Assembly (NCBI GenBank): GCA_947561395.2 | Contig: OX387194.1 | Coordinates: forward strand, 18,524,048-18,588,047 | Direction of reading: 5' to 3' | Source of the DNA: Buxus sempervirens | Lineage: Eukaryota > Streptophyta > Magnoliopsida > Buxales > Buxaceae | Length of the DNA: 64,000 bases | Shown here: positions 57,079-64,000 of the stretch, piece after piece | How positions within the stretch are numbered: position 1 is the first letter of the stretch | How the letters are laid out: every line of letters begins with the position of its first letter | Position numbers and translations under genes: made by a program | The notes under the pieces: generated by a model | What the model was told of the DNA's origin: nothing | The model's database searches: none | Seen by the model: the letters and a program-made list of their open reading frames with translations, nothing else

Positions 57079-58856
57079 CTAATCCCTATGCTTTAGCTGC
57101 TCCTCAAGCTCACGAATCCGTGCTGCCTGTGTTGCAATGATCCCTGAAGCTCCTGGTGCACCTGGATTGCCTAGAAAGGAGATGACCTCATCTGAAAGTG
57201 ACAGCTTGAGCTTTAAAGTCCTAAGGTCAGTCAAAGTATCCTGATATTTCCTGCGAATCGAGCGGACTTCAAAGCAACGAGCCTGCCTTTGTTCTTCAAG
57301 ATTCTTTTCCATGGCAATGCAGCGAGATGTTTGCTCTTCAAGCTGCCTCTCCATATCAATACCCTTTATCCTGAGTTCCTGGGCTTCTCGTATCCATATT
57401 TTTTGAAGCCGTTTGTGGGTTGCTCTTTCAGACTCCAGGATATCTTCATAGGTAGGGGGAAGAACTGCAAGAGGATCCTCTGGTACTGGGGCATGACTCT
57501 GCACCTACTCTTTGATCCAAAAGAGATAATCTTTTACATGAGACTCAGAAAAGACTGGACCCCGCAGAAAACGGACATATGACCACTCATTCATTAATCG
57601 AGCATTCAGCCCCATGGTGGTTGGTGTAAGTGGTCCAAGGAAGTCCTCATATCCAGATGGGATCGTAATCCCCTGTGCTACTCCAAACTGTCGAAGAACT
57701 CTCAAAGGGAGATAAAGTACAGCAGATTTCAAGCCTGCTAGGACCAGAAAATTTCTATCTCTAAAGCTGATCACTGTCTCTGGATTAGGCTGATAAGTGC
57801 CACGCCATCTCACCTGATCATCCTGGAGAGTACCTAAGAAAGTGAACCAACCTTGCTTACCACCATGGATGTTAGGACAGCCCCTGTTGCTCATCAAAAC
57901 AGGAACTTTCAATCATGGAAAGAAGCGGCGAGTTATTTCTTCAATCTGACTCAAGTGGTCCAATAACCAAAGCTGCAGAAAAAGGGATGTATCTTGATTC
58001 AGTTCAAAAAAAGAAAGAAAGAGAAAAAAGAAAGAAAGAAAGAAAAAACAAATAAAAAAAAGAAGAGAAAGAAAAAAAAAAGAGAAGAAAAAGAAGAAAA
58101 TAAAAAAAAAGAAAAAAAAAAAAGAGAGAAAAAAATTTTCTATCTTATTTTTCTTACCTGTAGGATAGGGGCACATGCAAGGAAGCGCTTCTTCTTCCTA
58201 AAATAGCAATCAGTTAGAGCTTGATACATCTCTGCCAAGATCATAGGAGCCAATCTCTCACCTTCCCTAACCTGGCAGATAACCGAGATAAGAGCCAAGT
58301 CAACCTGGTCGTCAGCCCGTGGAAAAAACAGTTGATTAACCACTATCAGGGTCAATGCATTGAACCTGGCATCCTTGTCCTCTCCCCTTAGAAGCTTTTC
58401 AGTCAAAAAGGTTTTAGACAAGGTCAGAAGAGTGTCAGAATCCCCTAAGTCTTTCTTCCCTATACCTAAGAAGGTGGAAGCTTCCTTTCTGTAGCTAGGC
58501 TTTAGGGGTGGGTTTACAACTTTTTCAGAAAATCTTAAGCCAAGGATGGTTTCAATCTCTTCTATAGTAGGAGTCAACTCTTTATCATCAAAACGGAAAA
58601 GATTTAGCTCAGGAACCCAGTGCCCAATAAGAGCTTCAATGATTTCCCACTTAAAGGGAATTTTAGGGATGTGTAGGATATGACCTAAGTGGATGGAATC
58701 CCAATGACTTTCCTCAGCAAGAGTCATGGAGTTAACCCATCTGTCATAGAAAGAATCTACAATGCTATACCTGGTGAGATTAGGAGGTTTGGATCTAACA
58801 TGTTGTCTTGCAGGAGGAGATTCAACGGCAGAAGAGAGCAGGGCAAGGAAAGCCAT
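57079..58856 (-). CDS. Antisense gene 1 of element C: DUF7745-like protein with coiled-coil end
   Basis: The start is at MAFLALLSSAVESPP (58856), 93 bases after a TATA box. The first block (to about 58158) has a DUF7745/PMD-like core: LNLFRFDDKELTPTIEEIET, KTFLTEKLLRGEDK, LALISVICQVREGERLAPMI. A likely intron with CAG|GTAAGA and TCTGCAG ends spans 57973-58157. The second block has LPLRVLRQFGVAQGITIPSG, FLGPLTPTTMGLNARLMNEW and VFSESHVKDYLFWI. A coiled-coil tail follows (LESERATHKRLQKIWIREAQ ... IRELEEQLKHRD). It aligns end to end with ORF1 of D. Extra antisense ORFs after pol are known in the Tat lineage. Function is unknown, and there may be a break. Confidence 0.75.
57995..58140. repeat. 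Purine-rich GAAA microsatellite in the intron of antisense gene 1
   Basis: GAAA/AAAG-rich tract of some 145 bases. On the minus strand it is a long pyrimidine tract just upstream of the TCTGCAG acceptor, as expected in a plant intron. A poly-lysine open frame here is an artefact. Confidence 0.85.
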
Positions 58857-58948
58857 GGAAGCGCCAAAGAAGCCAAGGAAAGCGAGAAACGACGTACTCA
58901 GGGAGTTTTCAAATTGTTAAAAGTGTCACAATGACGTTCCCCATGAGT

Positions 58949-59107
58949 TTATATAGAAAAAATTGTTAAGGCTGTAAAATCCGTAATTAGAATATGGGCA
59001 TATCGCACCCGTATAGAAAATACGGACACACTATGACCGTGCAAAATTTACGGGCGCAGTGCACCCGTATAAACGTTACGGGCGCGACCTGCTCGTACAT
59101 TAAGTAC
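58949..59107 (-). promoter_or_regulatory. Putative promoter of antisense gene 1
   Basis: On the minus strand TATATAA lies at 58949-58955. Directly upstream (58981-59107) is a cluster of CCGTA/TACGG palindromes of the type found in LTR C. The positions fit a self-standing promoter; activity is not shown. Confidence 0.6.
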
Positions 59108-59325
59108 GTTCCTCCCGAAAAATGCAAAAAATAGGCAATTTTAATTTCTTTGTTTCCCTAAGCTTCACCTGTCCCTGTTTTAACATTCATCATGTGATAA
59201 AAGCTGAAAAGAAAGAAGAAAAGAACACAAATGAACACAAATCAAACTTCTTTTATATATATATGAATGTTTACATCAGTTTTGTCAAAAAATACAAATG
59301 TACATGAAGAATCCTAATCTACTGT

Positions 59326-61968
59326 CTATGCAGGTCCGCCCCTACGGCCATGGCCTCGTCCTCTGCCCCGACCACGGCCTGAAGATCGCCTGCGCTCAAA
59401 GACATGCCGCACAATATTGCGGGCTGTGCTACGAGTCATCCTGCTCAAAATAGACTGAATATCATGCCACATATACAAAGGCACAAGGCCAGTAGTGGGA
59501 TGATCAGGAGGAACGTACCCTGAAGTATCTACATATCCTATAGACTCAGTATCCGAATCAGTACGGGATGAATCGACCGAAGGATCAGCAGTAGCAGGCG
59601 TCTCCTCTACAGCCTCCATAGCAGGACCAGCAGGAGCAGATGTCCCAGGTACATCAGCATCAGGACCAGGCTCCACAGGATCAGCTGTAGCCTCCTCCAT
59701 CACCACGGCCTCCACGGCAGGCTCTACCACAACAGCATCCCTAGCCGACTCCATATCCACATCCGCAGATGCCACAGGAGCAGTCTTAGGTACTGGGGCA
59801 GACTCTGGCACATCCTCAGCAGCAGGAGCAATATCAGCCTCGATCTTAGGCTCTGTTGCAGGTGCCTCTACCGGACTGGGAGAAGTCACAAACTCCACCC
59901 GTGCCACAGAAAATACCTCACCCCGAAGATGCATGGGCACAGGTGAAGCAGGTGAAGAAGGGTCGGCTGTGCATTAGATGGACCCTCCTGGCCCTGTGCT
60001 CTGGCTAGCTGCCCCCGGAGGTCTGAGATCGTGATATAGAGGGCATCCCGCTCAGCAATCGCAGCATCACGCTGGCGCTCTAGATCAGCATATCGAGACC
60101 AGATCTCTGCCAACTGAGCCTCCTGAAATAGAAAAGAAAGAAGTCAGAAAAATGCTAAGTTCAAATGAAATGGAAATAGAAGATCACAAAGACAGAAGGC
60201 GTACCGTCGTGTCATAAGCCCTGATCACTACCCCTCCTATCTCCGTGACTCCACCACGGACAGGCATAGGTGGCATGAGGCACCCAACTGAAGCTCGCCT
60301 GAACCAGGCGTCATAGTCACCCTCCTCTAATAGTGTCTCTGCCTCAGTCCAATCTAGGAACTGGGTAGGATCTACAGGCATAGGAGGAAAGGAGGGGGAA
60401 GTATCTGGAGGAATGGCAGGAATCCGCGGCTCTCCCACATGCTGAAAGAAGAAGCGCTCGCCGCAATACCAGATGATGCCCATCTGACCAATAAAGAACT
60501 GGTATCTTTGTCGTCTCTGGTCAGGGACAAAGGCATCATCTCTGGCTGCATGCAGGGCCAGCACCTCATGAATGTCCTCCATCCTGGGGACAAACAGCTG
60601 AAAAACAAAACGGGATATTAGATATGTGATTCAGGAAGAACAGGAAAGAAGAAAGAAGAGGAATTAATGTAGATTACCTCAGAACGGTATAGCCTGTCCA
60701 AGTGGGCCCGAGCGAACCTAGGACGACTCTTTTCAGAGTCGTGCTCTACATGACACCATCTACGTGCCATGGGATACGTCTCCTCAGACATCGTAGAGGT
60801 AGGGCGGAAATAGGGTATATAAACCCTAGCAAAGAACTGCAGAAAGAAGAAAAGAGTCAGAGGAATAGAAAAAGAGAGATAGAAAGAAAGAGAGAAAGGA
60901 AAAAAGAAGAGAAATAGATATTTCACCTGCAAGAAGGGCCAGAAGAACCTGCACCCAACTCCAGCCCCTCTGGAAGTAGAGAGGCCGCTCACTGATCGTC
61001 GCAGGCCAGCCAGAATGGTACCAAAAATGAGCGGGCCCCAGGCATACCTCCTCGCTCGATGAAGATCTCCCAGTAAGCTCAGAAAATGAGGACTAACCGA
61101 AGTCGTGTCCTCTGGGAAGAAGCAGGAGCCCATCATGTATAGAAAAAGAAATCGAAAGGCATATGGGAAAACTAGATCACCGGCGGTAAGCTGGCCAAAT
61201 TGCCTCACCCTGAAAGTCTCTCTCAACCATGTCAGAGACAATCTCGCTCTCCCTCTATCCCAAGCCAGATCCCGATCTCAATATCTGGGAAGTGGAAGCT
61301 CAATGTCTCCGGGAAAAATCTCTCGAGCAGTGCAGCAATGAGGGCCCGATCCATGCGCACATCCGGAATAGTAATAAATAGGCCAAAGCCATATAAGCCT
61401 AGCTCCTGGCGGTAGGCTGAACTGCAGGCTCCCAAGAATCTAATGAAGTTGGCCCAGCTCCCTCTGAAATGGGACATCGGATACTCCAAAGGGATATCCG
61501 CCCTAATGCACGTTGAGGGATGAGTCCTCAAGCCATGCAAGAGGTCGATATCCCTAATTTGGGCAGCCACCTCCTCAAAAACCTCAACCCTGGTCCTAGC
61601 CTCATCTCTGCCACGGCCTCCTCTGCGGCCTCCTCTACGGCCCTCATCATGGCCTCCATCTCGGCCTCCACCTCGGCGCCTACTACGGCTCCTGTCTCAG
61701 CCTGAAGTCTCAACTGCCGAATAAGGAAATAATTGAAAGAAGGAAAGGATCAAGGGGATGTTTTTGTAAAAGAATATTAAATTCGAAAAGAGTTAGAGTA
61801 TACCTCTGGGGTCGCCTCACGCGAATCCCCAGAAGGGAGATCTGGGATATCAGAATCCGAATCTCTTTCGGCCCTCGAGGACGAGGCCACATCAGCAGGA
61901 TCACGCCTTACCCTCAAAGAGGAAGGCTCATCTGCAGGATCTCTGGAAGCTGATCGAAGGCAGGCCAT
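59326..61968 (-). CDS. Antisense gene 2 of element C: plant mobile domain (PMD) protein, multi-exon
   Basis: Coding similarity comes in about five blocks with GT-AG borders between them: 61968-61804, 61701-60927, 60836-60678, 60597-60205 and from 60122 to 59326. The start MACLRSASRDPADEPS opens a D/S-rich head. The PMD marks are ALIAALLERFFPETLSFHFP, then LTWLRETF and RFLFLYMMGSCFFPEDTTSV, then SLLGDLHRARRYAWGPLIFG. Later come an acidic/charged middle, a coiled-coil-like segment (YADLERQRDAAIAERDALYI), an A/P/E-rich linker and an RG-rich end (SGRGRGRGRGHGRRGG). PMD proteins occur both as host genes (the MAIN/MAIL type) and in transposons. Here the position points to an element-borne copy. It may not be fully open. 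Function is unknown. Confidence 0.65.
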
Positions 61969-62425
61969 CTACGGTCTAAACCAGGGAGTTGGTTAATTAT
62001 TCTTGTTAAAATTTTTAATTGCTTAATTTTTATTTTAACCAAGTTTAATTGATTGGCAGGAAGAAGAAAAAATGGAGAATGGAAGAAAGTGCTTCAGATA
62101 CTCCTGATCAAAGCAAGAATCAACTGAAGGAGTTTATTTTCTGTCTTAAGATATTTTATTTAGTCTTAGCTTTAACAATGAAATTATATAAGAAAATTAT
62201 ATAAGAAGTACAGGCTTCTTGTATGTTTTTTTTATTAGGAATGAAAAAATGTGTGCTAAGGATTTATTCTAATATTTTATTTTTGGTTTCAGGATAAAAG
62301 ATCAAGCCTACTTGTGCTGATACTGAGCCACTCAAGGGCAAAGATTCCTAGCTCTCATATTTGCAGAAAAATCAGATATAAAAGAGACAAGAATCCCAGT
62401 CTCAATCAAAGGAAATCAGCCATTG
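61969..62425 (-). other. Sequence upstream of the PMD gene
   Basis: About 450 bases, AT-rich, without a gene. It could be intron or 5' leader of the PMD gene if transcription starts near 63780. Confidence 0.4.
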
Positions 62426-62433
62426 GTCAATAC

Positions 62434-62984
62434 TAGGGCTGGCAATGGGTCGGATATATATCCGAATCCGACCCGAATCCGATCCGAAAATCTCGAATCT
62501 GATCCGAAAATATAGATCCGCGGTTTGAATACGGATATCGGATTTCGGATCCGACCGAATTCGGATCCGAATCCGAATATGTCCATATCCGATCCGAAAA
62601 AGATCCGAACAGAAATTAACATATACTTTTCATTAAATCATTGGTAAACTTTGTATAAACCATGGTTGAACTATCCTTATTCATATCTTGCTTTAATATT
62701 TATATGGCTCATTAGTTTTGATAATTAAAATTTGCTTTAATAGTTAAACTTAACTTTTGAATTTTAAGTTCAAATTGGATCTAATTCGGATCGAATTCGG
62801 ATTTCGGTTATTTATTCGGTCGAATTTCGAATTCGGATACATTATATAAATTCGGTTTCGAATTCGGATTCACATATAAAAGATCCGTCGGATTTCAGAT
62901 CGAATTCGGATATCGGATTTTTATTTTCGGTTCGGATTCGGATCATAACATATCCGTACCGTATTCGACCCGTTGCCAGCCTTA
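62434..62984. mobile_element. hAT-type MITE, 551 bp
   Basis: The terminal inverted repeats are TAGGGCTGGCAATGGGTCG and, at the other end inverted, TAAGGCTGGCAACGGGTCG. An 8-bp target duplication GTCAATAC lies on both sides (62426-62433 and 62985-62992). Both arms are rich in GGATCCGAAT/ATTCGGATC-type motifs, so the element can fold back on itself, with an AT-rich centre (62610-62760). It has no coding capacity. The 8-bp duplication and end sequence fit the hAT superfamily. Confidence 0.93.
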
Positions 62985-62992
62985 GTCAATAC

Positions 62993-63780
62993 ATGAATTT
63001 ATCAAGATACAAATCAAAGACTTAAGAAACAGATAAGCATGATTGGAAACAGTGAACATGAAAATAGAAATTGTACAACATTCAAGTTGATGGAATTGCA
63101 TAGCAGAAGTTCACACATGCAAGAATTTTGCACAGCAGTTCTGGAGGAAACATATAACATCCACAGTAATCAATCAGAAGCAGGAAAAATGCAAAAAAGT
63201 GAATTCATATGATCAAGCATGAAACTATCATTTGGAGATAGAAGACTCGTCTAGTGAATGCTATCACTATTTAGCATAAACTGAGGATGCAGCAATTGGG
63301 CATGGATTGGATATAAACTAGTAATTCATGAGGAATTCATATCAATCAAGAGCAAGCAATGAGCATGGAATACAATGAGCATGGTATAGAAATAATCAGC
63401 AGCTCAAATTGCAAAATAGTTGGGGATTGCGGCCACTTACTGGATTTAGTCGAAATAGAGGAAAATCGACAATCAAATGGGAGGTTCTTACACTACCGAA
63501 ACTTCAAGGAGTGTCCACAGTCGATTGAGGAAAGATGAGGCACGCCAAAGACTTGATCACAGTCGCAGCAATAAAAAAAAAAAACAGGAACAGTCGCTGG
63601 AAATAGGAAGGCTTACCGGAGATAATGAGAATCGCCGGAGGAATAGTCGCCAGGGAACAGGAGTCGTCGGACTGTTGAAGAAGAAGAGAGAGGCCCGGAG
63701 AAAAAGTTACGGTCTCAGAGGATTAAGGGCACAAATGCGAGCAGAAGAGGAATAGGTCGCGGTCGTGGTCTTAAGAAGAG
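62993..63780 (-). other. Possible 5' leader of the PMD gene
   Basis: About 790 bases without a recognised gene. The minus strand has a C/T-rich stretch (63480-63760), then a TCCGGTAAGCC donor-like site near 63617, as in plant 5' leaders. A 92-aa frame on the plus strand (63477-63755) resembles nothing known. Confidence 0.35.
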
Positions 63781-63788
63781 AGTAAAAT

Positions 63789-63890
63789 CCGTAAACACAG
63801 TACGGGCTTCAGGTGACCATGGAGGTAATACGGTCCCGTTTAACCGTGATTCAAATACGGGCAGCATCAGTCCGTAATGAAAATACGAGC
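63789..63890. promoter_or_regulatory. CCGTA/TACGG palindrome cluster at the right end
   Basis: It contains CCGTAAACACAGTACGGGC, AATACGGTCC...AACCGTGATT and AATACGGGCAGCATCAGTCC. It is the fourth cluster of this motif within element C. By analogy with 58981-59107 it may mark the promoter of the PMD gene. No clear TATA box is seen. Confidence 0.45.
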
Positions 63891-64000
63891 GAAGTAGAAA
63901 ATTGCGTATTTTTATTATTTTCTCCACATTTTTCAAAAGATTAATGTCTATATTAGTTGTAAGTTGCAAGGATTGCCACCATACCCACTTTTGTTTAAAA

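Larger units (their letters stand above)
44584..64000 (+). mobile_element. Element C: Tat-lineage element with gag, pol and antisense genes (3' end outside window)
   Basis: It begins with TGTAGACACCCC and has a 1.8-kb 5' LTR, a canonical primer site, a long leader with minisatellite, gag, and protease-RT-RNase H-RNase H-integrase in that order. Antisense genes then follow. The 3' LTR is not in the window, so membership of the far right part (after about 57000) is inferred: shared CCGTA palindrome clusters support it. Gag looks whole; pol has about half a dozen breaks. C is the last arrival among the nested retroelements here, since it interrupts D. Confidence 0.88.

Noticed and set aside
57913-58206. 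Lysine-rich or phenylalanine-rich proteins read from the GAAA tract
   Set aside because: Pure low-complexity reading inside an intron-like pyrimidine tract.
56860-64000. The antisense genes as host genes next to the element, or as a separate reverse insertion
   Set aside because: Not excluded, but less likely: no LTR or terminal repeat is seen near 56860-57080, the CCGTA clusters link this region to LTR C, and antisense extra ORFs after pol are known in the lineage.
1-64000. tRNA, rRNA or small nuclear RNA genes
   Set aside because: I saw no cloverleaf with A and B boxes and no rRNA-like stretch. The tRNA-like matches are primer-binding sites next to LTRs.

Overview
This window is plant nuclear DNA made almost wholly of nested LTR retrotransposons of the Ty3/gypsy Tat/Ogre lineage. 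Evidence for that lineage: a DNGSALN-type protease motif, an RT with YVDDM, two consecutive RNase H domains, an HHCC/DDE integrase, very long LTRs, primer-binding sites of the form TGGCGACTCYRCTGGGGAC, and extra ORFs outside gag-pol. I found no host gene, rRNA or tRNA. The species cannot be named from this sequence; a flowering plant with a large, repeat-rich genome fits.

Layout. The oldest layer is element A (+ strand), a pol-bearing Tat element seen in three pieces: 3902-4269, 7916-11116 and 32356-34133. Four insertions of one long-LTR family, all antisense to A, cut it: element E (1-3901, running off the left edge), a solo LTR (4270-7915, target duplication AGAGT), element B (11117-32355, target duplication GCTGA) and the LTR of element F (from 34134). 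F is cut by element D (+ strand, 34786-44583), and D is cut by element C (+ strand, 44584 to beyond 64000). A>F>D>C is therefore a four-deep nest. A 551-bp hAT-type MITE (62434-62984, target duplication GTCAATAC) lies in the right part.

Two kinds of element. B and D are non-autonomous in what can be seen. They carry an ORF1 (a DUF7745-like, PMD-related protein), a tandem array, gag, and a second zinc-knuckle ORF. In B almost nothing of pol is left except an integrase tail, and much of that space holds minisatellites. A and C carry pol. C has an intact-looking gag, a pol with several breaks, and antisense genes downstream of pol: a relative of ORF1 with a coiled-coil tail (57079-58856) and a multi-exon plant-mobile-domain gene (59326-61968).

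How the parts may work together. The LTRs have TATA boxes, splice donors shortly downstream and, in the B/D/E family, a conserved pair of ABRE/G-box sites. An AG|GTACYAA acceptor precedes gag in B, C and D, which suggests a leader intron holding ORF1 and/or minisatellites. The minisatellites are rich in acceptor-like CAG tracts and, in B, in telo-box motifs. In C, the LTR, the leader and both antisense gene starts share clusters of CCGTA/TACGG palindromes. These regulatory points are inference from sequence.
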